A stretch of DNA of 54,264 nt from Gemmataceae bacterium (lineage in GTDB: Bacteria > Planctomycetota > Planctomycetia > Gemmatales > Gemmataceae). Location of the stretch: NCBI GenBank assembly GCA_022616435.1, contig JAKEET010000194.1:1-54264 (forward strand), given 5' to 3'. The position numbers were made by a program, and so were the translations under genes. A model generated the notes under the pieces. That model made no database searches and was not told the origin of the DNA. It was given only the letters and a program-made list of their open reading frames with translations. Each line of letters opens with the position of its first letter. The first letter of the stretch is position 1. Positions 17,303 through 25,380 of the stretch are shown here, piece by piece.

Positions 17303-18412
17303 ATGAATCGTTCGATCAGTCGAATCGGCCTGCCAATGCTGGCGCTGGCGATGGGCGGCCTGGGCTTCTACCACGTGAACCGGGAGTCGCAAGCGCTCCC
17401 GCCGACCGCGCCTCCCGAGTATCCGGCCCGGTCGCCGTTCGTCAATTCCGTCGCGGCGTCCGGGTTGGTCGAGGCGCGGACCGAGAACATCGCCATCGGC
17501 GCGGCGCTGTCGGGATTGGTGCTTGAAGTGTACGTCCCCAGCGACCGCGTCGGCACGCACGTCGTGGCGGGCCAGCCCTTGTTCCGCGTGGACGACCGCC
17601 ATTTGAAAGCGCAGCTCAGGGTGGCCGAGGCCCAGCTGGCCATGGCCGAGTCACGCCTGGCCAAGCTGCAGCAGCAGCCGCGGCCCGAAGAATTGCCGCC
17701 GAGCCTGGCCAAGGTCAAGGCGGCCGCCGCCAACGTGGCCAGCACCGAGGACCAGTACGATCGCGCGAAACGGTTGGTCGAGAGAGAGACGCTGGCCCGC
17801 GAGGAGTACGTGACGCGCAAGTGGGCGTATGACGCCGCGGTTCACGAGCTGGCGCGGGCCCAGGCCGACTACGACCTGCTCAAGGCCGGCGCCTGGAAGC
17901 CGGACATCGATGTCGCCAAGGCGGCCGTCGCCGAGGCGCGCTCCCAGATCGAGCAGGCGCGGACCGAGATCGCCCGGGCCACCGTGGTCGCGCCGGTGGA
18001 CGGCGTCGTGCTTCAGGTGAATGTCCGCGCCGGCGAGCGCGTCAGCGACCGGGACACCAAGGCCCTGATGGTGCTGGGCGACATCGGCACCTACCACGTC
18101 CGCGTGGACATCGACGAGCGCGACATCGCGCGGTTCCGGCCCGGAGCGCCGGCCAAGGCCTTCCCGCGGGGCGCGACCGACCACGACGTCACCATGCAGT
18201 TTGTCCGGGTCGAACCCTACGTCGTGCCCAAGAAATCCCTCACGGGGGACAACACCGAACGGGTCGACACCCGCGTGCTTCAGGTGTTGTACGCAGTCGA
18301 TCGGGCCGACCGCCCCGTGTACGTCGGCCAGCAGCTCGACGTGTTCATCGACGTGTCCGCAATGGGAACGGATTCCGTTTCGGACAGCAACGCAGCAATG
18401 CAGAGGAAGTAA
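17303..18412 (+). CDS. HlyD/DevB-type membrane fusion protein
   Basis: 369 residues from ATG 17303, with GGGAG 8 bases upstream. A single N-terminal membrane segment (LPMLALAMGGLGFYHV) is followed by a biotinyl-lipoyl-like half (GLVLEVYVPSDRVGTHVVAGQPLFRVDDR), a coiled-coil hairpin (about residues 95-220, QLAMAESRLAKLQQQPRPEE to IEQARTEIARATVVAP), the second lipoyl half (DGVVLQVNVRAGERVSD) and a beta-barrel region. It links the inner-membrane ABC exporter to the outer envelope. Its stop overlaps the next start (TAATG), so the STAS-like gene is probably translationally coupled. Confidence 0.9.
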   Translation: MNRSISRIGLPMLALAMGGLGFYHVNRESQALPPTAPPEYPARSPFVNSVAASGLVEARTENIAIGAALSGLVLEVYVPSDRVGTHVVAGQPLFRVDDRHLKAQLRVAEAQLAMAESRLAKLQQQPRPEELPPSLAKVKAAAANVASTEDQYDRAKRLVERETLAREEYVTRKWAYDAAVHELARAQADYDLLKAGAWKPDIDVAKAAVAEARSQIEQARTEIARATVVAPVDGVVLQVNVRAGERVSDRDTKALMVLGDIGTYHVRVDIDERDIARFRPGAPAKAFPRGATDHDVTMQFVRVEPYVVPKKSLTGDNTERVDTRVLQVLYAVDRADRPVYVGQQLDVFIDVSAMGTDSVSDSNAAMQRK

Positions 18413-18777
18413 TGTTCCGGGTCACCATCCACGATACTCCTGAAGCGCTGACCTATCAGCTCGAAGGCAAGCTGGCCGGCGCCTGGGTCCACGAGGCGGA
18501 AGCGTGCTGGCGGCAGACGCTGGCCGCACAGCCGCGGCCGCTGCAGCGCTTCGACCTCACGGGTCTGACCATGATCGACCCGGCCGGCAAGGCGTTCCTG
18601 TCCACGGCCCACGCTCAGGGGGTGCAGATGGTCGCGTGCGGCTGCCTGATGCGGGCCATCGTGGCGGAGATCACCAAATCTGGTCTTTCCGATGGACCGT
18701 GTCGAAAACGCGATCGCGAAAACGACATACTGCTGAGGTCCCCAACAAGCTGTGACCAGAAAGGAAGATCGCCATGA
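18412..18777 (+). CDS. STAS-like small protein (anti-sigma-antagonist fold)
   Basis: 121 residues. Residues 1-85 (FRVTIHDTPEALTYQLEGKLAGAWVHEAEACW, then RFDLTGLTMIDPAGKAFLSTAHAQGVQMVACG) have the strand-helix pattern of STAS domains, including the D-x-x-G turn where SpoIIAA-type proteins carry the phosphorylated Ser. Here the turn is MIDPAGKAFL without an obvious Ser, so phospho-switching is doubtful. A close relative is encoded at 25016-25369. The tail from residue 90 is basic and low in homology. It overlaps the adaptor gene upstream (TAATG) and the small ORF downstream (ATGA). Its role is probably protein-protein regulation and is unproven. Confidence 0.7.
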   Translation: MFRVTIHDTPEALTYQLEGKLAGAWVHEAEACWRQTLAAQPRPLQRFDLTGLTMIDPAGKAFLSTAHAQGVQMVACGCLMRAIVAEITKSGLSDGPCRKRDRENDILLRSPTSCDQKGRSP

Positions 18778-18893
18778 ACCCGCAACCCTATGTCGATGTC
18801 CACACGAATCGCCGCACGCGGCGCCTGCAGCCGAGGACGGCCGCCCGACGCGGGCCCGAGGTGCGAGCCCCGCCCGAACAAGCTGCCGACTGA
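18774..18893 (+). CDS. Small basic hypothetical protein
   Basis: 39 residues, rich in Arg (MNPQPYVDVHTNRRTRRLQP...). The start overlaps the stop of the STAS-like gene as ATGA and has AGGAAGA 6 bases upstream, which supports translation. No family is recognised. It sits between the STAS-like gene and the RND adaptor. Confidence 0.45.
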   Translation: MNPQPYVDVHTNRRTRRLQPRTAARRGPEVRAPPEQAAD

Positions 18894-18925
18894 CTTCGAA
18901 CTGAGAAACCCTTGGGAGATCCACC

Positions 18926-20320
18926 ATGCCTGACAGGACGCCTGACAGCCCGATGCGCGATAGCTCGACCGGCCCGGCCCTGGACGACTTCGCGGCCGAG
19001 CTCACCACCGAGGCCGCTTACCCCGTCATGCTGCGCCACGGCACGGTGGACAACTGGCTCGACCTCGAGTTGGAGTTGTGGAGGACGCTCCGCAGGGCCG
19101 TCCGGAAATGGGGAAAGGCAGGGCGCCCGAGCGAGGCGCGCCGGCCGACGGGCGGCAGGAACGTGAAGCGCCCCGTACGGTTCCTTGGACTCGTGCTGGG
19201 TATCGTCCTCCTCGGTCTGTCCGGCTGTGCGCAGGCGCCCGCGGAAGGCCTGGCGCCGGCGCCGGTCCGAGTCTCCGTCAGCTATCCCGTCGAGCGCGAA
19301 GTCACCGACTACGCGAACTTCACCGGGCGGACGGCGGCGGTCGATTCGGTGGATGTGCGGGCCCGCGTCTGGGGTTATCTGGACAAGGTCAACTTCAAGG
19401 AAGGCACGCTCGTCCACAAGGGCGACGTGCTGTTCGAGATCGACCCGCGCACCTATCGCGCGACGCTGGCCAACGCCGAAGGCAACCTGGCGGCGGTCCA
19501 GGCGAAGCTGCGGCGCCTCGACGCCGACCTGGCGCGGGCGCGGCAACTGATCGGCAGCCGCTCGATCAGCCGCGAAGAGTACGACAAGTACGTGGGCGAC
19601 CGGGCCGAAGCGGCGGCGTCGCTCGACGCGCTGGAAGCGGCGGTGGAGCAGGCCAAGCTGGACCTCGGCTTCACCACGGTGAGCGCCCCGATCAGCGGGC
19701 GCATCAGCCGAACGCTGATCACGGAGGGCAACCTGATCTCGTCCGGTCCGACGGGAAGCACGGTGTTGACCAACATCGTGTCGGTCGATCCGATCTACGC
19801 CTACTTCGACGTGGATGAGCGCACGGTGCTGCGCATCCGGAAGTTGATCCGCGCGGGAAAAACGACATCAGCCCGCGACAGCGAGTGGACGGTGTCGCTG
19901 GGGTTGGCCGACGAGGAAGGCTTTCCTCACCACGGGACGATCGACTTCGTGGACAACCAGGTCAACCCCAAGACTGGAACGTTGCGGGTCCGCGGCGTCT
20001 TCCCGAACAAGAACGAGGCCCTGTCCCCCGGCTTGTTCGTCCGCGTCCGCGTGCCCATCGGCGAGCCCTACGAGGCCCTGCTGGTCAGCGACCGGGCCAT
20101 CGACAACGATCAGGGCCGGAAGATCCTGTACATCGTCGGCGCGAACAACGAGGTTGTTGCACGACCGATCCGCGTGGGCGCCCTGCATCACGGTCTGCGC
20201 GTTGTCGAAGACGGTTTGAAGTCGGGCGAGCGCGTGGTCGTCAACGGCCTGCAACTGGTCCAGCCGGGCGTTGCCGTGGCGCCGCAGGTGGTGGACATGC
20301 CCAACGGGCATCGGCGATGA
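18926..20320 (+). CDS. RND efflux periplasmic adaptor lipoprotein with N-terminal extension
   Basis: 464 residues if read from ATG 18926 (GGGAG 8 bases upstream). The recognisable protein begins at GTG 19163 with a lipoprotein signal (VRFLGLVLGIVLLGLSGC, lipobox LSGC). It continues as an AcrA/MexA-type adaptor: lipoyl motif VDVRARVWGYLDKVNFKEGTLVHKGDVLFEIDPRTY, helical hairpin to about residue 245, then ISGRISRTLITEGNLISSG and the beta-barrel/MP domain (GTIDFVDNQVNPKTGTLRVRGVFPN). The first 79 residues (with WLDLELELWRTLRRAV) look like a separate small protein whose stop has been lost, because a lipobox cannot work internally. The partner is the RND permease at 21385. Confidence 0.88.
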   Translation: MPDRTPDSPMRDSSTGPALDDFAAELTTEAAYPVMLRHGTVDNWLDLELELWRTLRRAVRKWGKAGRPSEARRPTGGRNVKRPVRFLGLVLGIVLLGLSGCAQAPAEGLAPAPVRVSVSYPVEREVTDYANFTGRTAAVDSVDVRARVWGYLDKVNFKEGTLVHKGDVLFEIDPRTYRATLANAEGNLAAVQAKLRRLDADLARARQLIGSRSISREEYDKYVGDRAEAAASLDALEAAVEQAKLDLGFTTVSAPISGRISRTLITEGNLISSGPTGSTVLTNIVSVDPIYAYFDVDERTVLRIRKLIRAGKTTSARDSEWTVSLGLADEEGFPHHGTIDFVDNQVNPKTGTLRVRGVFPNKNEALSPGLFVRVRVPIGEPYEALLVSDRAIDNDQGRKILYIVGANNEVVARPIRVGALHHGLRVVEDGLKSGERVVVNGLQLVQPGVAVAPQVVDMPNGHRR

Positions 20321-20360
20321 ATCCGGCGGCTGTCGACGCTTGAGCCCGACGTGAGTTGTT

Positions 20361-20439
20361 GCGAGCGTCGCGGCGTGAGCGCGACGTGGGCTTCGCGTGG
20401 CTGATGCGTCCCACGTCGGGCTTACGCCGCGACGCTCGC
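20361..20439. repeat. GTCGCGGCGT family, inverted pair
   Basis: Forward copy GCGAGCGTCGCGGCGTGAGC... at 20361-20390 and inverted copy CCCACGTCGGGCTTACGCCG... at 20410-20439, with a 19-base spacer. Together they form a long hairpin between the RND adaptor and the SDR gene. Confidence 0.8.
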
Positions 20440-20475
20440 TGGGGAGTTGCAGTCCTTCTTTTCAAGGAGCATGTG

Positions 20476-21228
20476 ATGTCTGAACGTCTCAAGGGCAAAG
20501 TCGCCGTCGTCACCGGCGCTTCCAAGGGGATCGGCGCTTCGATCGCGAAGCACTTGGCCGACGAGGGGGCGGCCGTGGTCGTGAACTACGCGTCGAGCAA
20601 GGCCGGCGCCGACCGCGTCGTCGCCGAGATCACGGGCAAGGGGGGCACGGCGATTGCCGTGCAGGCCGACCTGGCGCAGGAGGCCCAGATTCGCCGGCTG
20701 TTCGCCGTGGCCAGAGAAGTGTTCGGCCGGCTCGATATCCTCGTCAATAACGCGGGGGTCTACGAATTCACGCGGCTCGAAGACGTGACGGCCGAGCACT
20801 TTCACCGGCAGTTCAATCTCAACGTGCTCGGCCTGATCCTGGCGTCGCGGGAGGCGGTCAAGCACTTCGGCACGGCCGGCGGCAGCATCATCAATATCAG
20901 CTCCGTGGCAGCGACGGCGCCCGTGGCCACGGCATCGGTCTACAGCGCGACCAAGGCGGCCGTGGACGCCGTGACCAAGGCGCTGGCCAAGGAGTTGGGA
21001 CCGCGCCAGATCCGCGTCAACTCGATCAACCCCGGCATGGTCGAAACCGAAGGCCTCCACGCGGCCGGGATTCCCGGCAGCGACTTCCGCAAACAGGTTG
21101 AAGCGCAAACGCCGCTCGGCCGGATCGGTCAACCGCAGGACATCGCCCCCGCGGCCGCGTTCCTGGCGTCCGACGACGCCCGCTGGATCACCGGCGAGAC
21201 GCTGCACATCGCGGGCGGGTATCGGTAG
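20476..21228 (+). CDS. SDR-family oxidoreductase (FabG-like)
   Basis: 250 residues from ATG 20476, with AAGGAG 7 bases upstream. Classical short-chain dehydrogenase: cofactor loop VVTGASKGIGASIAKHLA, NNAGVYEF, catalytic Ser in INISSVAA, YSATKAAVDAVTKALAKELG with the Tyr-x-x-x-Lys pair, and NSINPGMVETEG. The charge pattern after the second strand (VNYASSKAGADR) suggests NADP(H). It resembles 3-oxoacyl-ACP reductase or glucose-dehydrogenase-like SDRs; the substrate is not determinable. It is placed between the RND adaptor and the RND permease, each boundary marked by repeats, so the gene may have been inserted into an older two-gene efflux operon. Confidence 0.93.
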   Translation: MSERLKGKVAVVTGASKGIGASIAKHLADEGAAVVVNYASSKAGADRVVAEITGKGGTAIAVQADLAQEAQIRRLFAVAREVFGRLDILVNNAGVYEFTRLEDVTAEHFHRQFNLNVLGLILASREAVKHFGTAGGSIINISSVAATAPVATASVYSATKAAVDAVTKALAKELGPRQIRVNSINPGMVETEGLHAAGIPGSDFRKQVEAQTPLGRIGQPQDIAPAAAFLASDDARWITGETLHIAGGYR

Positions 21229-21241
21229 TCGACGAAACAGG

Positions 21242-21360
21242 GGCGAGCGGCGCGGCGTCAGCCCGCCGTGGCGCGTGAATGGCGAGCGGCGCGGCGTCAG
21301 TCCGCCGTGAACAGCTGGCGAACTCAGTGCGATGAGCGTGCTGACGCCGCGCCGCTCGCT
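21242..21360. repeat. GCGGCGCGGCGT repeat family, two direct and one inverted copy
   Basis: GGCGAGCGGCGCGGCGTCAG at about 21242 and 21281 and the inverted GCTGACGCCGCGCCGCTCGC at about 21340-21360. This is a sequence variant of the family at 17223 and 20361. Confidence 0.8.
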
Positions 21361-21384
21361 GATGTTCGCCCCAGGAGAACAGCA

Positions 21385-23463
21385 ATGCTGGCACGTTTCT
21401 TCATCGACCGGCCGGTTCTGGCGTGGGTCATCTCCCTCGTCATCGTGCTGCTCGGCGGCATCGCCGCCGCCCTGCTGCCGATCGCCGAGTACCCGGAGAT
21501 TTCGCCGCCGACCGTGCAGGTGGTGGCCCGGTATCCCGGGGCCAACGCCCGGGTCGTGGCCGATACGGTGGCCGGGCCGGTCGAGCAGCAAGTCGTCGGC
21601 GTGGAGAACATGCTGTACATGTCGTCGCAGAGCAACAACGACGGCTCGTACACGCTGGACGTGACCTTCAAGCTGGGCACCAACGTCGACCTGGCCCAGG
21701 TGCTCGTGCAGAACCGCGTCGCGATCGCCGAGCCGCAGCTACCCGCCGAGGTCCGGGCCATCGGCGTGACCGTGCGCAAGAGTTCGCCGGACATCCTCCT
21801 CGTCGTCGCCCTGTACTCCGAAGACAACCCCGAGACGGGAGAGCCGTATTACGATCTACTCTACATGAACAACTACGCCACGATCCACCTCCGCGACGCG
21901 CTGGCCCGCGTGGAGGGCGTCGGCGAGGCAGTGGTGTTCGGCGCTCAAGACTACAGCATGCGCGTGTGGCTCGACCCGGACAAGCTGGCCTCGCGGAACC
22001 TGACCGCCGGCGACGTGCTCCGGGTGCTGCGCGAGCAGAACGTCCAGGTGGCGGCCGGGCAGATCGGCCGGCCGCCGGTCGCCAAGGGCCAGGACTTCCA
22101 GTACACGCTGAGCACGCTGGGGCGGCTGGTGCACGCCGAGCAATTCGCCGACATCGTCCTCAAGACCGGCAGCGACGGCGAAGTCACCTACCTGAAGGAT
22201 GTCAGCCGGACCGAGCTGGGGGCCCGCGGCGAGGACATCATCACGCGGCGGGACGGCAAGCCGGCGGCCTTCATCGGCATCTTTCAACTGCCCGGCTCGA
22301 ACGCCCTGGCCACCGCCGACGGCGTCAAGGCCAAGATGCGCGAGCTGGAGGCGCGCTTTCCCAAGGGGCTCAAGTACGCGGAGGTCTACGACACCACGCC
22401 ATTCATCCGCCAGTCGGTGAGCGAGGTGATCCACACGCTGCGCGACGCGGTGATCCTGGTCGCGCTGGTGGTCCTCTTGTTCCTGCAGGACTGGAAAGCG
22501 TTGCTCCTGCCGCTGATCGACGTGGTCGTGTCCCTGGTCGGCACGTTCGCCGTCATCAGCCTCTTTGGCTTTAGCCTCAACAACTTGACGCTGTTCGGCC
22601 TGGTCCTGGCCATCGGCATCGTCGTGGACGATGCCATCGTCGTGCTCGAGAACATCGAGCGCTGGCTGGACAAGGGACTGCCGGTGCGCGAGGCCACCAT
22701 CCAGGCGATGAACGAGATCACCGGGCCCATCGTGGCGATCACGCTCGTGCTCAGCTCGGTGCTCATCCCCAGCGCCTTCCTCGGCGGCATCACCGGCCAG
22801 TTCTTCCGCCAGTTCGCCCTGACGATCTCGGTGGCGATGATCATCTCGGCCATCAACGCCATGACCATGACCCCGGCCCGGGCCGCGTGGATCTTCGCCA
22901 ACCGCAAGGCGGCCCAGCCCGGCTCGCACGGCCTGCATGCCGACCATGGCAAGGAAGCGCTGCCCTGGTGGAGCTTCGCCGTGCTTGGCGGGATCGTGAG
23001 CGCGTGGCTGCTCGGGTCGACGGTGGGCGCTTCCCTGTTGCCAGCCCTAGCGGCCGGCAGCCTGAGTGCGACCTTGCTGACCTGGGCGATCTATGGCCTC
23101 GCGGGGATGGACGTCAACATCTTCGTGCAGGTCGGCTTCGTGGTGCTGGTCGGCCTGGCCGCCAAGAACGCCATCCTGATCGTCGAGTTCGCCCGCGACC
23201 GGCAGCTCGACGGCGCGTCCGTGTTCGACGCCGCCGTGGAAGCGGCGCGCGTGCGGCTGCGGCCGATCCTCATGACGTCGTTCGCGTTCGTCCTGGGCGT
23301 GCTCCCCTTGGTGATCGCGCACGGAGCGGGGGCCGAGATGCGCCGCACGCTGGGCACGGCGGTGTTCGCCGGCATGCTCGGCGTGACGCTGTTCGGGATC
23401 TTCCTGACGCCGGTGTTCTTCTATGTGGTGCGGCGGCTGAGCGGGCCAGCGAAGCGGGACTGA
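21385..23463 (+). CDS. RND (HAE1-type) efflux permease lacking the second porter domain
   Basis: 692 residues from ATG 21385 (AGGAGAACAGCA upstream), against about 1040 for AcrB-type permeases. The first half is complete: TM1 (VLAWVISLVIVLLGGIAAALL), first periplasmic porter domain, TM2-TM6 (LRDAVILVALVVLLFLQ, FGLVLAIGIVVDDAIVVLENIER with the proton-relay Asp pair, GPIVAITLVLSSVLIPSAFLGG). After TM7 (about residues 530-560) the sequence passes almost directly to LAGMDVNIFVQVGFVVLVGLAAKNAILIVEFARDR, skipping the second periplasmic loop of roughly 300 residues. Without it the trimeric drug pathway should not form, so this is either a decayed or a specialised protein. The frame is intact across the join. 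Confidence 0.88.
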   Translation: MLARFFIDRPVLAWVISLVIVLLGGIAAALLPIAEYPEISPPTVQVVARYPGANARVVADTVAGPVEQQVVGVENMLYMSSQSNNDGSYTLDVTFKLGTNVDLAQVLVQNRVAIAEPQLPAEVRAIGVTVRKSSPDILLVVALYSEDNPETGEPYYDLLYMNNYATIHLRDALARVEGVGEAVVFGAQDYSMRVWLDPDKLASRNLTAGDVLRVLREQNVQVAAGQIGRPPVAKGQDFQYTLSTLGRLVHAEQFADIVLKTGSDGEVTYLKDVSRTELGARGEDIITRRDGKPAAFIGIFQLPGSNALATADGVKAKMRELEARFPKGLKYAEVYDTTPFIRQSVSEVIHTLRDAVILVALVVLLFLQDWKALLLPLIDVVVSLVGTFAVISLFGFSLNNLTLFGLVLAIGIVVDDAIVVLENIERWLDKGLPVREATIQAMNEITGPIVAITLVLSSVLIPSAFLGGITGQFFRQFALTISVAMIISAINAMTMTPARAAWIFANRKAAQPGSHGLHADHGKEALPWWSFAVLGGIVSAWLLGSTVGASLLPALAAGSLSATLLTWAIYGLAGMDVNIFVQVGFVVLVGLAAKNAILIVEFARDRQLDGASVFDAAVEAARVRLRPILMTSFAFVLGVLPLVIAHGAGAEMRRTLGTAVFAGMLGVTLFGIFLTPVFFYVVRRLSGPAKRD

Positions 23464-23625
23464 GCGGTGGTTGGTTGGTGAATGGTGCTTGGTGAGTGGT
23501 GGTTGTGAGCGGTGGCTGGTGATTGGTGCTTGCTGAGTAGGGAGTGCTCAGTACCCAAGATCCTGAAGCGCCACTCACCAAACACCAAGCACCAACCACC
23601 AACCACCAACCACCGAATTGGCGGC
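23464..23625. repeat. Two-armed GT-rich / CA-rich inverted repeat
   Basis: The left arm (about 23465-23545) is GT-rich with TGGTTGGTGAATGGTGCTTG words. The right arm (about 23575-23615) is its CA-rich complement (CACCAAACACCAAGCACCAA, CCACCAACC). The middle carries GAGTAGGGAGTGCTCAGTAC. The element fills the gap between the RND permease and the sigma factor gene. Confidence 0.75.
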
Positions 23626-23659
23626 TCATGACGAGCCTGTAACTGGGTAGGAGCGCTCC

Positions 23660-24982
23660 ATGGTTCGACTTTGGCTGCAGGCCCTGACACGGAAAGTCAT
23701 GTCGGGCCGAATGTTGCGGAGGACCTCCCGCCCGGCGTGGCGGCCGCGCGTCTGTCCGCGCTTTGACACGCTGGAGAGCCGCACCCTCATGTCCGCCGTG
23801 AACATCGAGCCGCCGGAGTTCTTCCCGCTGCCGAAACCCAGCATCGGCGACAAACCGCCTGCCGCCGCGCCGGCGGACCCGGGCCTTGGCTCTGGCTTCA
23901 AACACGGTTTCAAGGTGCCCGACAGCGGCAACCCCGGCTGGGACAAGCTGCTCCAGGACGTGCTGGCGGGACCGAGACCGCTGCCGGGTTCTTCAGGTTC
24001 TGGCCTCGCGGGAGACGCCGGCGGCAACCCCTCCGGCGCAAATACCTTCGGGGCGCCCAGTGGCCGTGTGCCATCTGAGAACCTTGGCGGCAACGGCGGC
24101 AGTCGCAATGATTTGCGCGCCGCCGACCCGCTCCGCCCGCGCGGCGCACAGGCCGGTCCCGGCCTGGCGCCCATGACGCCTGACGTGCAGCGCCCGCGCG
24201 GCGCGTCGAGCCAGGCGGCGGCGTTGCTCGCCCGTGTCGCCGAACTCGATCAGGCCGCCGGCGACCAGGTGTCCCAGTCGCGTGGCCCGGACGCTGCCGT
24301 CGCTCGAGCCGGCGCGGTCGTGCTCACGCCGGCCAATCCCCGGACCAGCGAGACTGCTCCGCAGCCGGGGCAAGCCAGTGCAACCGAGGCCCCGACCGCC
24401 CGCGGCCAGTCGCTGCCGTCGCCCGCGGAGGTGCCGGATGGTTCGCTGCTGCAGCGTTACGTCGCTCACCGAGAGGAAACGGCGTTCGCGGCGCTGGTCC
24501 AGCGGCACGAGCGGCTGGTCTTCGGCGTCTGCCGCCGCGTGCTGGGCGATTCGCATGCGGCGCTGGATGCGTTTCAGGCCACGTTCCTGGTGCTGGCGCG
24601 CCGGGCGAACGTGCTGGACAAGGACAGCCCTCTGGCCGGCTGGCTTTACAAGGTCGCCTATCATCTGGCCCTGCGGTTGCGGGCCGTCGCGGCCCGGCAG
24701 CGCGACCGCGAGAGGGAGGCCGCCCACGGCCGCCCTGTTGAAGCGGCGAGCGAAGCGAGCGCTGAGCTTGAAAAGCAGGAGATGCGCGCGGCGCTGCGCG
24801 AAGAGCTGCAGCGCCTGCCGGAGAAGCACCGGACGCCGTTGCTCCTGTGCTATTTCGACGGCCACACCCACGACGCGGCGGCCCGCGCCATTGGCTTGCC
24901 GCGCGGCTCGATGGCCAAGAGGATCGGCGAAGGCCTGGAGTTGCTGCGGGAGCGCCTGACCGATCGCGGCTTCATGCTGTGA
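23660..24982 (+). CDS. ECF sigma factor fused to an LEPR-XLL-like exported-protein N-terminus
   Basis: 440 residues. The start at 23660 has AGGAGC upstream. Residues 1-46 are basic and end in RFDTLESRTLMSA (34-46), the form of the LEPR-XLL motif that planctomycetes carry at the N-terminus of exported proteins. Residues 47-255 are Pro/Gly/Ala-rich and of low complexity. Residues from about 262 are an ECF sigma factor: region 2 (DGSLLQRYVAHREETAFAALVQRHERLVFGVCRRVLGDSHAALDAFQATFLVLAR) and region 4 (RLPEKHRTPLLLCYFDGHTHDAAARAIGLPRGSMAKRIGEGLELLRERL). An export-type head on a transcription factor is contradictory, so this could be a gene fusion, or the head may act differently. The STAS-like gene follows after 33 bases. 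Confidence 0.85.
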   Translation: MVRLWLQALTRKVMSGRMLRRTSRPAWRPRVCPRFDTLESRTLMSAVNIEPPEFFPLPKPSIGDKPPAAAPADPGLGSGFKHGFKVPDSGNPGWDKLLQDVLAGPRPLPGSSGSGLAGDAGGNPSGANTFGAPSGRVPSENLGGNGGSRNDLRAADPLRPRGAQAGPGLAPMTPDVQRPRGASSQAAALLARVAELDQAAGDQVSQSRGPDAAVARAGAVVLTPANPRTSETAPQPGQASATEAPTARGQSLPSPAEVPDGSLLQRYVAHREETAFAALVQRHERLVFGVCRRVLGDSHAALDAFQATFLVLARRANVLDKDSPLAGWLYKVAYHLALRLRAVAARQRDREREAAHGRPVEAASEASAELEKQEMRAALREELQRLPEKHRTPLLLCYFDGHTHDAAARAIGLPRGSMAKRIGEGLELLRERLTDRGFML

Positions 24983-25015
24983 GTGTCGACGACCTGAGTT
25001 TCTTCGGAGGATGCC

Positions 25016-25369
25016 ATGCTGCAAGTGACCTTGCACGAGACGCCGGGCTCGTTGACGTTTCAGCTCGACGGCAGGTTGGCCGGTCCGTGGGTGCGGCAGC
25101 TGGAAGGTTTCCTGCACCGCACCCTGACGAGCCGCAGCAAGCCCGTCATTCGCTTTGACCTGAGCGGCGTGACCATGATCGACGAGCAGGGCAAGGTTTT
25201 CCTGGCCATCATGCGTATGGAGGGAGCGGAGTTGCTGGCCGGCAGCTCGATGATGACCAACCTTGTGGCCACGCTGAGCGACGCCCCGGTTCCAGCCCAC
25301 GGCGACCCGGCCCACGGCGACCCGGCCCACGGCAGCGGGGACGCGGCCTTCGAATTCTCCCACACCTGA
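25016..25369 (+). CDS. STAS-like small protein with PAHGD repeats
   Basis: 117 residues; GGAGG upstream. It is a clear relative of the protein at 18412: LQVTLHETPGSLTFQLDGRLAGPWVRQLEGF against FRVTIHDTPEALTYQLEGKLAGAWVHEAEAC, and FDLSGVTMIDEQGKVFLAIMRMEGAELLAG against FDLTGLTMIDPAGKAFL. The STAS fold suggests an anti-sigma-factor antagonist or similar regulator. The position next to a sigma factor gene fits that reading, but the usual phospho-Ser is not seen. The C-terminus has three copies of a PAHGD-type repeat, encoded by a 15-base tandem repeat at about 25295-25339. It lies 11 bases before the membrane-protein gene. Confidence 0.72.
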   Translation: MLQVTLHETPGSLTFQLDGRLAGPWVRQLEGFLHRTLTSRSKPVIRFDLSGVTMIDEQGKVFLAIMRMEGAELLAGSSMMTNLVATLSDAPVPAHGDPAHGDPAHGSGDAAFEFSHT

Positions 25370-25380
25370 GGCAAACACCC

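Noticed and set aside
18412..18777. Further UGA-selenocysteine genes elsewhere, such as continuation past the STAS-like stop
   Set aside because: No homology continues after the UGA, and the stop overlaps a normal ATGA start.
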